A DNA stretch of 50,723 nucleotides from Puniceicoccales bacterium (lineage in GTDB: Bacteria; Verrucomicrobiota; Verrucomicrobiia; Opitutales; JAIRLM01), in NCBI GenBank assembly GCA_031268535.1, contig JAIRXB010000028.1:1-50723 (forward strand), in the 5' to 3' direction. The translations under genes were made by a program, and so were the position numbers. The notes beneath the pieces are model-generated. The model had not been told where the DNA came from and did no database searches. It worked only from the letters and a program-made list of their open reading frames with translations. This document shows positions 32,088-40,855 of this stretch, piece after piece (the stretch's first letter is position 1; each line of letters opens with the position of its first letter).

Positions 32088-33832
32088 GTTGGACCATAGC
32101 CGTTGGAGACTGCGAGCAAAGCTTTGCGGCATTGAAACTTAGCAATCTTTTTCGGAAGCGCATAAACGGCGGCAGGGATGTGGTCACATTTCGCCGTCCA
32201 CTTTCCGCTGCTCCGATCGGCCAGCCGCTTATGCAGCCGTTTTCAACGGTCCGAATCTATCAAAATGGAGTTATCTGGTTTACGGGGACTGCCATAGGAT
32301 TTTCCGTTCACGGCGCAGCGGTCGGAGAAGTGATTGAATTTTCCGTCTGCGGACCGTGGTGGCAGCTGGAAAACATCGTCTACCAGCAGCCGTGGAATGT
32401 GGCCGCCGATCCGACCGATGGGAATAGCTCAATCGCCGTCGCCATGAAAAGCCATCTTATTTTGGGGCAAGACGTAAATGGTGAGAGGCTTACGATTCGA
32501 GAGCAGCTCATTGGCATTTTGAATTACGCAGTTTCCAGTGGCGCTCCATTGGCCTTCGAAATTGATCCTAACTCTTTGGGGGACACATTTCCGCTAGATG
32601 AATGCCGCGATCTTAGCTGTGCCGAGGCCCTAGGGCGCGTCTTGCGGTGGGCGCCGTCCGTTAGAACTTGGTTTGATTACGGCCAAAGCATTCCGGTGCT
32701 TCATTTTGCCGAACGATCGGCCACTTCTCATTTTACCGTTGGAGCGGATTGGCGACTGCAATCCATTTCCGTTGCGCCGCGCCACGACATGCAATTGCGT
32801 GCGGTGGCAATCAAATACGAACGCAGCCACTGCTGCGGCGGCCGCGTGTGGCGAACCGTTGAGGTGGACCGCTATCCTCCCGAGGAAAGTGAGTGCCAAT
32901 CGCGGGTCCTTGTGCTTACGGTCGAGTTGGACGGTTCCCAGAGTCAATACATAAAGCAAAAGATTACGGCGGAGAGCGTTGCCATTAATTCTGCGCAGTG
33001 GTGGAAGCGCCATCTCCCGGCGCTGGATGGCGCAGAAAATTTGCAAATACTGTCGCCTTCGCGGCAAAGTGAGCTTCCGCGGGAACTTGTCGCCGGTTGC
33101 GTATCAGACTGGATGTCAGTTGACTGTGAATCTGACGTTGCGCGAGCGACACTGTCTTACGGGCGCGGATCAACAAAAGTTTCCAGCCAAGATGTTGCGG
33201 TCCATTTTACCGCCACGGACGGTCAGAGCGGAACCTACGCCTCACTGTCATCGTTCACGGCCGAGGAAAGTGCGCCGCAGGGATTGGCCAAAGCATTCTA
33301 CGACAGCATGTCGCAATGTCCATGGGAGGGGTCTGTGCGCATCGTCGGCGAGGAAATAGTGCCCGTACCCATGGGGTCTTTGCTGCGCATTGCGGGCGGT
33401 TTGGAGGAGTGGGCCACCATGGACGCAGATCTGCAGGAATGTTGCGAAAGTGTGGATGACGGCACCGTTGATTTGCGCTTTGGCCCTCCGGCCCATCTCG
33501 GCCTCGTTCAGCTCATAGGGCTGACAAGGGCCAACAGGCGGAGAGTTGCCCCAAGCGGGGCAATTTTACGCATCAGCGGCGAAGGCTCTGCTGGACAAAT
33601 TTCTCAACCGGAGCACATTCCTGCCGGAAATTCCGATAGCGGACCGGCGCACTACGGAAGCTTGACGATTGGCGCCGCCGATGGCGGCGGGAAAATTGTT
33701 TTGGATAGCGACGGGCTGGCTTCGGCGGACCTAATTTTGAAGCCGCGGGAAGAATATGTGGTGGAAAATGGAGTTCTTTGCCGCCGCATGGCCATCGCGT
33801 CGCAGCCCTATGACATTGGGGGAGAAGATTGA
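32084..33832 (+). CDS. Phage tail/baseplate protein of unknown role (582 aa)
   Basis: This beta-rich protein begins MSWTIAVGDCEQSFAALKLS. Residues 1-110 (STVRIYQNGVIWFTGTAIGF, then VIEFSVCGPWWQLENIVY) resemble the opening of baseplate hub or tail-protein domains, where a strand pattern defines an axis and a rotating-field-like fold follows; this is a weak, structural impression. The middle is rich in strands, and the C-terminus contains DRRVAPSGAILRISGEG-like Gly-rich turns. No enzymatic motif is visible. GTG 32084 overlaps the preceding stop. The 3' end overlaps the next gene by 23 bases. Confidence 0.5.
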   Translation: MSWTIAVGDCEQSFAALKLSNLFRKRINGGRDVVTFRRPLSAAPIGQPLMQPFSTVRIYQNGVIWFTGTAIGFSVHGAAVGEVIEFSVCGPWWQLENIVYQQPWNVAADPTDGNSSIAVAMKSHLILGQDVNGERLTIREQLIGILNYAVSSGAPLAFEIDPNSLGDTFPLDECRDLSCAEALGRVLRWAPSVRTWFDYGQSIPVLHFAERSATSHFTVGADWRLQSISVAPRHDMQLRAVAIKYERSHCCGGRVWRTVEVDRYPPEESECQSRVLVLTVELDGSQSQYIKQKITAESVAINSAQWWKRHLPALDGAENLQILSPSRQSELPRELVAGCVSDWMSVDCESDVARATLSYGRGSTKVSSQDVAVHFTATDGQSGTYASLSSFTAEESAPQGLAKAFYDSMSQCPWEGSVRIVGEEIVPVPMGSLLRIAGGLEEWATMDADLQECCESVDDGTVDLRFGPPAHLGLVQLIGLTRANRRRVAPSGAILRISGEGSAGQISQPEHIPAGNSDSGPAHYGSLTIGAADGGGKIVLDSDGLASADLILKPREEYVVENGVLCRRMAIASQPYDIGGED

Positions 33833-34391
33833 AGTGCAAGCGGAACCATTTCTTGTGCGCGTTGGCCCATCCGGCCTGCCCCATTGGGCTACCATTGGCG
33901 AGGCATCCGGCGACGAGTCGATTTCGGGACTTCGGCCAGCCGTTTTGGCTCACTGCTACTGGATGTTGCGCAGCATTTCCGTCTCCTACGCCTATGAAAT
34001 TTCATCCTTTGGCGTGCTGTCGAATTGCTATGACGTTTCCTGCGAGATAGTTCCGCAGCAGCGGCTGCTGGCTGGGCCAACTTTTTTCGGCGGCGCCACA
34101 AGCGGCGCCAATGGAATGTTTAGCGAGTTTTATGTGGACCTCTCGGCGGCGACGGTGGAGCCGGACGGCACGTATGCGCTAAATTTTTACATTTGCGAGG
34201 GCACATATCCCTACATGGAGGTTGTTCTTTCGACTGAATTGCGACCAACTCACGAAACAATTGCCGTGAGCAGTGCGACAATTTTTGGCCGCGCCGTCCC
34301 GCTCTATCTGCAAGTTGAGTCCTCTTTTGATCTTAGTGGATCCATTTCGTCATTTTCCCTTGCCGCGGCTTACTGGGAAATTTCCGCCTAG
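33810..34391 (+). CDS. Phage-cluster protein of unknown role (193 aa)
   Basis: This is the last gene of the virion cluster, starting at ATG 33810 inside the 3' end of the preceding gene, with GGGGGAG just after the start codon and none at the proper distance before it. Translational coupling is therefore likely. The 193-aa product is beta-rich (MFSEFYVDLSAATVEPDGTY and YPYMEVVLSTELRP) with no motif I recognise. A distal fibre or capping role would fit the position. The next gene downstream is an ordinary chromosomal one, so the cluster ends here. Confidence 0.5.
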   Translation: MTLGEKIEVQAEPFLVRVGPSGLPHWATIGEASGDESISGLRPAVLAHCYWMLRSISVSYAYEISSFGVLSNCYDVSCEIVPQQRLLAGPTFFGGATSGANGMFSEFYVDLSAATVEPDGTYALNFYICEGTYPYMEVVLSTELRPTHETIAVSSATIFGRAVPLYLQVESSFDLSGSISSFSLAAAYWEISA

Positions 34392-34434
34392 GCGGCCATT
34401 GCGTTTTGGCGAAAACTGGCAACAAATTGTGGCC

Positions 34435-35037
34435 GTGGAGCTGCTTCGGCGTCGGCGCGGAATCTTTTTGGACAGAGACGGAACGCTCTGCGAAAATGGC
34501 GCCGGCTACGTTGGCGCAGTTGACAAAATTGTTCTCCGGAAGGGAGTGCGCCAAGCCGTAGCGGCCATGGCCGGTGCCGGCTACATGCTTTTTCTTGTCA
34601 CAAACCAGAGTGCCGTTGGGCGAGGATTTTTCCCGCTCGGCGTCGCCATGGCCTGCAACAGGCGCCTTTTTGAGCTGCTCGGCGAAGAAAGTGAATTCGC
34701 TGCCGTTTGCCTGTCCGTCGGAACTCCGCAGCTTGCGGATCCGTACCGTAAGCCGTCGCCAAAATTTTTGTGGGAAATGTGCGCAAAATATGCAATGGAG
34801 CCAGCCGACTGCTGGGTGATTGGCAATAGCGCCTGTGACTTGGAAATGGCGAAAAATGCAGTGGCGAAAGCAATTATGATTTGCGATTGCCCAAAAGGGC
34901 CGGCGTTCGGCAATAAGCCTTGCCAATGGACCGTTCCGGATTTGGAGTCCGCCTGGGCCGTCATTTCGGCCGTAGATGGCGAGGACGTGGCCAGAATTAA
35001 CTGCCGCAGTGGCGGATTTGCTGTTGCGTCGCGATAG
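34435..35037 (+). CDS. gmhB: HAD-family histidinol-/heptose-bisphosphate phosphatase (GmhB-like)
   Basis: This HAD phosphatase most resembles GmhB, which removes the 7-phosphate of D-glycero-D-manno-heptose 1,7-bisphosphate for LPS inner-core heptose, or the HisB N-terminal domain. Motif I is GIFLDRDGTLCENGAGYV, motif II VTNQSAVGRG, and PYRKPSPKF carries the motif III Lys. The usual Cys-rich zinc loop (CxH...CxC) is reduced to CLSVGTPQLADPYRKP. Motif IV, normally GDxxxD, reads IGNSACDLE, so the first Asp is Asn. GTG 34435 is preceded at 36 bases by TTGCGT; GTG 34429 is an alternative. The 3' end overlaps prfB by 62 bases. Whether it is GmhB itself is not certain. Confidence 0.6.
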   Translation: MELLRRRRGIFLDRDGTLCENGAGYVGAVDKIVLRKGVRQAVAAMAGAGYMLFLVTNQSAVGRGFFPLGVAMACNRRLFELLGEESEFAAVCLSVGTPQLADPYRKPSPKFLWEMCAKYAMEPADCWVIGNSACDLEMAKNAVAKAIMICDCPKGPAFGNKPCQWTVPDLESAWAVISAVDGEDVARINCRSGGFAVASR

Positions 35038-36136
35038 ACTCAAACGCTTCTTGGCCGTTGGCGCTAAGGAGTTGCGCATATCCGAGTTAGACCGTGAAAT
35101 GGCGCGTCCAGAATTTTGGAGCGAGCAGGCGCGGGCGCAAAAACTCATGGGGGAAAGCAGCCGACTGCGGAAAATTCTGCAGCCGCTGAAAAATTTAGAA
35201 CATACACTAGATGAACTAGTTGCCTATGTTGCGCTTCTCGGTGAGAGCGGCGAAGATGGCAGTTCGTCGGATTTCATGGAGGCGAATGGACTCTGCGATG
35301 AGCTCACCGTTGCCATGGACGCCGCCGAACTGGCGTCATTTCTCTCAGGGAAGCACGATGGATGCAATGCCATAGTTTCACTGCACGCCGGCGCCGGCGG
35401 CACGGAGGCCTGCGACTGGGCCGAGATGCTTATGCGCATGTATTTGCGCTGGGCAGAAAGGAGAAGTTTTTCCGTTGAGGTGGAGGATGTGCAGGCTGGA
35501 GAGTGCGCTGGGCTGTCGCGGGCGACATTTCGACTTGTGGGCGACTGCGCATACGGCTACGCCAAGTGCGAGCGCGGTGTCCATCGGCTCGTACGCATAA
35601 GTCCTTTTGACGCTAACTGCCGCCGTCACACGTCATTCTGCTCCGTTGATGTGCTTGCCGAAATAGGAGACGATGGGGCCGTCGAAATTGACGAAGATGA
35701 CTTGCGCGTTGACACCTACCGCTCCAGCGGAAAGGGTGGGCAGCACGTCAACAAAACTGAGTCGGCGGTTAGGTTGACGCATATTCCGAGCGGCATTGTG
35801 GTCACCTGCCAAAATGAGCGGTCACAGATAAAAAATCGGGCCGCCGCCATGGGCATATTGCGGGCGCGCATCTACGAGCGCATGCAGGACGAAAAGCGTT
35901 CCGCCATGGAGAAATTTTACGGCGAAAAGGGTGAAATCGGGTGGGGCAACCAAATCCGCAGCTATGTGATGCAGCCGTACCAATTGGTCAAGGATTTGCG
36001 GACATCCTACGGCACGGGCAACGTTCAGGCCGTAATGGATGGCGACATTGATGGATTTATTGGCGCATGGCTGCGCGCCGGATGCCCGACGGCGCGCCGC
36101 CATTCGGCCGATGGCGCATGCGACTGTGACGACTAG
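34976..36136 (+). CDS. prfB: Peptide chain release factor 2 (RF2)
   Basis: RF2 terminates translation at UGA and UAA. The tripeptide SPF, in ISPFDANCRRHTSF, specifies the RF2 stop-codon choice, and GKGGQHVNKTESAVRLTHIPSG (about residue 252) is the GGQ peptide-release motif. The N-terminal helical domain is present (RDRLKRFLAVGAKELRISEL). Many bacterial prfB genes need a programmed +1 frameshift near codon 25 at CTT-TGA; here the frame reads straight through RFLAVGAKE, so that autoregulation is absent. ATG 34976 lies inside gmhB. The 386-aa length is slightly above the norm. The stop overlaps that of convergent mutS. Confidence 0.96.
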   Translation: MARTWPELTAAVADLLLRRDRLKRFLAVGAKELRISELDREMARPEFWSEQARAQKLMGESSRLRKILQPLKNLEHTLDELVAYVALLGESGEDGSSSDFMEANGLCDELTVAMDAAELASFLSGKHDGCNAIVSLHAGAGGTEACDWAEMLMRMYLRWAERRSFSVEVEDVQAGECAGLSRATFRLVGDCAYGYAKCERGVHRLVRISPFDANCRRHTSFCSVDVLAEIGDDGAVEIDEDDLRVDTYRSSGKGGQHVNKTESAVRLTHIPSGIVVTCQNERSQIKNRAAAMGILRARIYERMQDEKRSAMEKFYGEKGEIGWGNQIRSYVMQPYQLVKDLRTSYGTGNVQAVMDGDIDGFIGAWLRAGCPTARRHSADGACDCDD

Positions 36137-38646
36137 GCGCCAGTTTGGTTGCTCAGGTTTGGTGTACCAAAAAAATCAGATGCATTTGCCGTTTTTTCAA
36201 GATGGGACAGAATTTTTTTTGCGCGGCTGACGATTGCGTCCGGCAATCCGGCAAGTCTTGCCACCTGAATGCCATAGGAGCGATCGGCCGGCCCATCGGA
36301 CACTTTTCTCAAAAAAATAATTGAGCCATTTACTTCGCGAACGGACATGTGGAAATTGTGCAGACGTGGAAGGGACTGCGAGAGTGCGGTTAGTTCCCTG
36401 TAGTGAGTTGCGAAGAGCGTTCGCGGACCGCCATTGCCTGATCCGTGGATGTGCTCCAGTAGGGCCCAGGCGATACTGAGGCCATCGTAGGTGCTCGTTC
36501 CGCGCCCGATTTCATCCATGATGAGCAGGCTTTTGTCGGTGGCGCTGCGTATGATGGCGGCCGTTTCCTCCATCTCTACCATGAATGTTGAGCGTCCCCT
36601 CGACAGGTCGTCGCCGCACACTATGCGCGACAAGATGCGGTCTACGAGGCCGACTGTGGCCGAATCTGCCGGCACCCAGCAGCCGATTTGCGCCAGGAAG
36701 ACGATGATGGCTACCTGCCGCATGTAGGTGGATTTGCCTCCCATGTTGGGCCCTGTCAGGAGCGCAATTTGGCAGCCGTCGCAGTGCAGTTCCGTTCCGT
36801 TTGGAGTGAAATTGGCGTTTTCGCAAAACTCCGTGTCGCAGCGACGCAGCGACTGCTCTATGACGGGATGTCTTCCTCCTGAGATCGAGAGGGATTGGCC
36901 CGCATTCACCGTCGGCTTTACGTAATTTTCGCCCCGCGCCAGCGCAGCCCACGAGGAAAAAACGTCCAATTCGGCCAATGTCCGTGCCGCCGCCGCCAGC
37001 TGCTGTTCCTCTTCGAATAGGCGATCAACGGCTTCTTCGAAAATCTCCAGCTCAAGATGCAGTGCATTATTTTGCGCTTCAATGATTTCGGATTCCTTGG
37101 CCCTCAATTCGGCCGTGACGTAGCGTTCGCCGTTCACGGTCGTTTGCCGCCTAATGTAGTGAGGCGGAACTGATCCAACGTTTGCCTTCGTCACCTCTAT
37201 GAAGTAGCCGAAAGTGCCGCTGCATTTGATTTTCAAATTTTTAATGGCAGTTGACGCCCTTTCCCGCTCTTCGATTTCCTTAATTTGGCTTTCGCCGTAT
37301 CGCAGCAGGTTCCTGTAGGAGTCCAATTTTTCGTCGAAGCCGTCGCGAATAAATCCACCGGACGACGTGTCCTGCGGCAAATTGTCCGCCAGGGCAGAGC
37401 GGAGATATTTCCGCAGCTGCGAAAAATCACCGATTGTTTTGGCCATGGCCGATGCCAGCTCCATATGTCCAGATTTGGCAAACAGGTTTGCTATGTTGGG
37501 CAGCGTCTCCAGCGTTGTCACCACCCCGCCCAATTCGCGCGGCTGCCTAAGCCTGTTGCGGAGGCGACTAAGGATTCTCAGTATGTCACGCACCGAGCGG
37601 AGCATTTCGCGAAAACTTTCAGTCAGGGACCAATTTTCGAAAAATTCACCGACGCAGTTCTGCCGTTTTTCAATTTCCCCGACGGAAAGGAGCGGTTGGC
37701 GGAAGAATTCCCGCAAAAGCCGCGCGCCCGCTGCGGTTACCGTGCGGTCGACGGCCTGAATCAAGCTGCCGTCTGCGGTGCCGCGCACTGAGCGGAAAAT
37801 TTCTAAATTATTCGCCGTAATTTTGTCCAGCAGCATGGCTTCATCAAAGCGGATCTCGCGGATGGCGTACAGGTTGCGCAATTCTCCTCCGAGATTTTTG
37901 GCGGCGTAGCGCATGAGCGCCCCAGCTGGGCCCAGCGATGGGTGTCCGTCTTCGATGGAAAATGGTGCAAGAGAGCGCACTGCAAGAAGTTCGCAAATTT
38001 GCGCCCGAGCTCCGACGCCGTCAAAATGGGACTGCGGCAGTTCAACGGTCAGCCGTCGCGTTGGCAGCTGGCGAAAGGCGTCAAGCCACGGGCCGCCGCC
38101 GAAAGATTTGTCCAGAAGGCCTTCCCTGACGAGAATTTCCTTCGGTTCCAATGCCGATAGTGACGCCAGCATGGCATTCCCGTCTGGCGAGGTGGCGATG
38201 CGCAGCTCGCCCGTAGACGTGTCCAGCCAGGCTCCGTGAACGGCACCGCTGGCGCCTACGTCGAAGGCGAGCATGTAGTGGTTCGAGCGGGCGTCGAGCT
38301 GATCATCTTCGATGAGCGTTCCGGGCGTATAGGTGCGCGTTAGCGCTCGGCGCACTATGCGTCCGTGCTGTGGCGGCTCCAGCTGGTCGCAAATTGCCAC
38401 CTTCCATCCGCAATCCAGCAGCTTTCGCACATAGCCATTGGCGGCGTGGCGCGGAACGCCCGCCATGGCCATCCCATTGCGCTTGGTGAGCGTTAGCCCC
38501 AAGAGCCCGGACGCTATTTCCGCATCTTCCCTAAACAGCTCATAGAAATCGCCGAGGCGGAAAAACAGCAAAGTTTTTTCCGCTAATGTGTTACGAATTT
38601 CATCGTACTGTTCCTCCATTGGAGTTTGGCGATCGCCAGCAGCCAT
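36133..38646 (-). CDS. mutS: DNA mismatch repair protein MutS
   Basis: MutS recognises mismatches and small loops and starts repair with MutL. The mismatch-binding N-terminal domain has FFRLGDFYELFREDA (a variant of the F-x-E mismatch wedge) and GMAMAGVPRHAANGYVRKL. The connector, core/lever and clamp domains follow. The ATPase has Walker A TGPNMGGKSTYMRQ, signature DDLSRGRSTFMVEM, Walker B LLIMDEIGRGTSTYDG and ATHYRELTAL. At 837 aa it is of normal MutS1 length. ATG 38646 and ATG 38619 are both possible; the latter begins MEEQYDEIRN, nearer to the family start. An eight-T run lies near its 3' end (36213-36220). The gene is convergent with prfB, sharing four bases. Confidence 0.97.
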   Translation of the reverse strand: MAAGDRQTPMEEQYDEIRNTLAEKTLLFFRLGDFYELFREDAEIASGLLGLTLTKRNGMAMAGVPRHAANGYVRKLLDCGWKVAICDQLEPPQHGRIVRRALTRTYTPGTLIEDDQLDARSNHYMLAFDVGASGAVHGAWLDTSTGELRIATSPDGNAMLASLSALEPKEILVREGLLDKSFGGGPWLDAFRQLPTRRLTVELPQSHFDGVGARAQICELLAVRSLAPFSIEDGHPSLGPAGALMRYAAKNLGGELRNLYAIREIRFDEAMLLDKITANNLEIFRSVRGTADGSLIQAVDRTVTAAGARLLREFFRQPLLSVGEIEKRQNCVGEFFENWSLTESFREMLRSVRDILRILSRLRNRLRQPRELGGVVTTLETLPNIANLFAKSGHMELASAMAKTIGDFSQLRKYLRSALADNLPQDTSSGGFIRDGFDEKLDSYRNLLRYGESQIKEIEERERASTAIKNLKIKCSGTFGYFIEVTKANVGSVPPHYIRRQTTVNGERYVTAELRAKESEIIEAQNNALHLELEIFEEAVDRLFEEEQQLAAAARTLAELDVFSSWAALARGENYVKPTVNAGQSLSISGGRHPVIEQSLRRCDTEFCENANFTPNGTELHCDGCQIALLTGPNMGGKSTYMRQVAIIVFLAQIGCWVPADSATVGLVDRILSRIVCGDDLSRGRSTFMVEMEETAAIIRSATDKSLLIMDEIGRGTSTYDGLSIAWALLEHIHGSGNGGPRTLFATHYRELTALSQSLPRLHNFHMSVREVNGSIIFLRKVSDGPADRSYGIQVARLAGLPDAIVSRAKKILSHLEKTANASDFFGTPNLSNQTGA

Positions 38647-38648
38647 TT

Positions 38649-39698
38649 CTAAATTCTAAATGGACTAAAGGCGAAAGAGGCAAGCAAAATGGCCGCAGAG
38701 GAGCCGATGGCGAGTGCCGTTGCAGTGCCGCTAAACTTCTCCTCCAGCGGATGGCGATAGCTTCTATTGCATGATCCGGTGGATACTATTGCGACAATCC
38801 GAACCGCCATTTTGAGGAAAATGAATGGACATAGGCAGGCGACGAAGATCGCCAATGCGCTAGCGGCTGCGCAGATGGAGATAGCTGAACGGGCGCAAAA
38901 AACTATGATCGGCGAAAGGCAAAGAATTGTCCACTGCAGCGCCACGCAGATGGCGCGGCGGCGATTTTTGCAGATCAAACTTTTCAATTCGCGCTCCTCT
39001 AGGGTGTCGCCGCGCGGCAGTGCGAACGCCAATTGCATCTGGGCGAGTTGCGTCGAAAGGAAGCAGACGATGGCGGCATGGCGCGTAGCTGGGAAAATGG
39101 CCGCAGCAAATGATGTGGCGGCTGAAAAATTCGCCACGCTGCTCGCAGCGCGCCAGATGAAGCGGTCTCCATTGGCGAGGAGTGCCGCAAAGGCTGCACT
39201 CAGCGCGGCAAGCGGAAGCGCCGCCGACAAATTCATCGGAGGAGGAGCCGCCAAGGCGGCGCAAAGCAGATAGGAGTGGCGGCACAGGCTCACCATAATT
39301 GCGCTTTCAGCTCCAATTAGGTTCCGTTTGGCGCCAATGCAAAATGGGAAAATTCCCGCAGAGCCTAGGGCGCCAATGGCGTAGGCAGTTCCGGCGATGC
39401 GACATTGGGGAAAGATGGCGCAGCCGATGGCTCCGCAGATGTGGAGCGAGAGCGCCGAAAGATGGACAGCTTCCATTTTGTGCCCCATGGCTGCGCCCAT
39501 GGCCAATGCCGCTACGGCCAGAGGCAGGTCCTTTTGGGGGCTAAGCAATTGGACGGCGATGGCGGCGAAGAAGGTGGCAATGGCGAGGCGGTTTTTTCCG
39601 GCAGGCCTCCAAAAAAGTAGGCGGCGGAATGCGGCTAGGGCGATGATGCAAGCTAGCGCCATGGCGCCGCTGGCGTCTTGCCGCTGTAAACCTACCAT
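38649..39698 (-). CDS. Multi-pass membrane protein, possibly diverged NuoL/M/N-type
   Basis: This protein of about 349 aa is very hydrophobic, with some ten predicted membrane segments, rich in Ala and low in charge. The stretch LLANGDRFIWRAASSVANFSAATSFAAAIF, followed by an amphipathic loop and LSTQLAQMQLAFAL, recalls the proton-channel helices of complex I NuoL/M/N and Mrp antiporter subunits (KxxxAYSS...G, then H-x-x-x-K); the key Lys is Arg or absent here. The match is distant. ATG 39698 was chosen, but the frame is open to 39791. The gene lies immediately upstream of mutS on the same strand, three bases away. No other complex I gene is in view, so it may be a lone or orphan member. Confidence 0.45.
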   Translation of the reverse strand: MVGLQRQDASGAMALACIIALAAFRRLLFWRPAGKNRLAIATFFAAIAVQLLSPQKDLPLAVAALAMGAAMGHKMEAVHLSALSLHICGAIGCAIFPQCRIAGTAYAIGALGSAGIFPFCIGAKRNLIGAESAIMVSLCRHSYLLCAALAAPPPMNLSAALPLAALSAAFAALLANGDRFIWRAASSVANFSAATSFAAAIFPATRHAAIVCFLSTQLAQMQLAFALPRGDTLEERELKSLICKNRRRAICVALQWTILCLSPIIVFCARSAISICAAASALAIFVACLCPFIFLKMAVRIVAIVSTGSCNRSYRHPLEEKFSGTATALAIGSSAAILLASFAFSPFRI

Positions 39699-39955
39699 GC
39701 GCCGCGGAGGCAATTTCTTTAAAAAAATGTTGCAACCGAATTTTCTTCGCCACACAATTTCCCATGCGCATTTGCGATGCAACAGCTTCACGCTGTGGAG
39801 TTATACTTGCCAACCCATCGGAGGAGGAGGTCACTGATTCCACCGTCCCATTCGCAGCCGAATGGAATTTTCGATGTGGGGCGGCCGGAAGGCCCAGGCG
39901 GATGCAAAATTTTTTTAACTCCAGAAAGTGGCAATTAAATGACGGCGAAAAGTTT

Positions 39956-40802
39956 ATGTCGGAATTTCGAAAGCCGCCGAGCGTTACTGTGCAGATTTGT
40001 TGCGGTCTTGGCAACCAAATTTTCCAATATGCCGTCTACCGTCTTCTGCAGGAAAAACTGGGCAAAGATCGCGCTTTTTTGGCGTTGGATCACCAGCAAA
40101 AACATTCCGTCAGTAGCGGGCATCCTAGGAGTTTGCAGCTGGGTCATTTTAATTGCCAATTGAACTATTTGAATGGCGCTAAGCGCACAGGCCTCCATGT
40201 GCTAAGGTTTCCCAAATTTATGAACAGGAATGCGGATGATTTGATGGGAGCTCTTTTTTGCCGGCGTGGGCCCTACGACATAGTGAATTGTTGGGATTGG
40301 CGCTCCGTTAGATGTCTCGATGAAATCATCGGAAATCTGCGGGACGAATTTGAGCCGAAAGACCCAATCGGCGAAGAAAATGAGGCAATGCTGCTGCGCA
40401 TCGAAAGCGAAGAGAACGCTGTTAGCGTGCATGTTAGGCGTGGCGACAAGACTTTGCGGGGAAATCCAAATCTCTATGCGATACTTTCCGCTGACTACTA
40501 CAAAGGTGCGGAGCGAGCCGTGGCTGAAAGAGTTCCAAATCCGGTTTTTTTTTGTGTTCTCCGACGACATTGGCTGGGCCAGGGAGAATTTGAAATTCGA
40601 CCACCCATGCGTTTTCGTTGACATCAATGATGAGGACAGCGGCTGGAAAGATTTCGTCCTCATGAAGAACTGCCGCCATCACATTATCAACTTCGACAGT
40701 TCATTTAGCACCTATGCTGCAATTCTTTCCAAAAAGGATGGGAAAATTGTTGTCGGCCACGGCAATGATCTGGCGGCCAACTGCGAAAAATCGGTGCTGT
40801 GA
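39956..40802 (+). pseudogene. GT11 family alpha-1,2-fucosyltransferase, frameshifted at a T9 tract
   Basis: This is a glycosyltransferase family 11 enzyme that would transfer fucose from GDP-fucose to a surface glycan. The N-terminal part has VQICCGLGNQIFQYAVYRLL and the family motif SVHVRRGDKTLRGN. The frame breaks at nine T (40545-40553): read as is, the product ends at 40619-40621 after NPVFFCVLRRHW. With eight T, translation continues NPVFFVFSDDIGWARENLKF and on through CRHHIINFDSSFSTYAAIL, the expected GT11 C-terminus, to the stop at 40802. ATG 39956 was chosen; a longer upstream frame exists. The T tract could be a phase-variation switch, a site of transcriptional slippage, a true pseudogene lesion or a sequencing error. 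Confidence 0.8.
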
Positions 40803-40855
40803 AGCACCTATGTGCAGCTAAACAAGGACGGCTCGCCCCGCGCCTAGCCGACATA

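Noticed and set aside
39764-39955. A strong purine run GGAGGAGGAGGT at about 39825 as a ribosome binding site
   Set aside because: No start codon lies at a usable distance downstream in the fucosyltransferase frame. The run is 120 bases upstream of the chosen ATG and may be chance.
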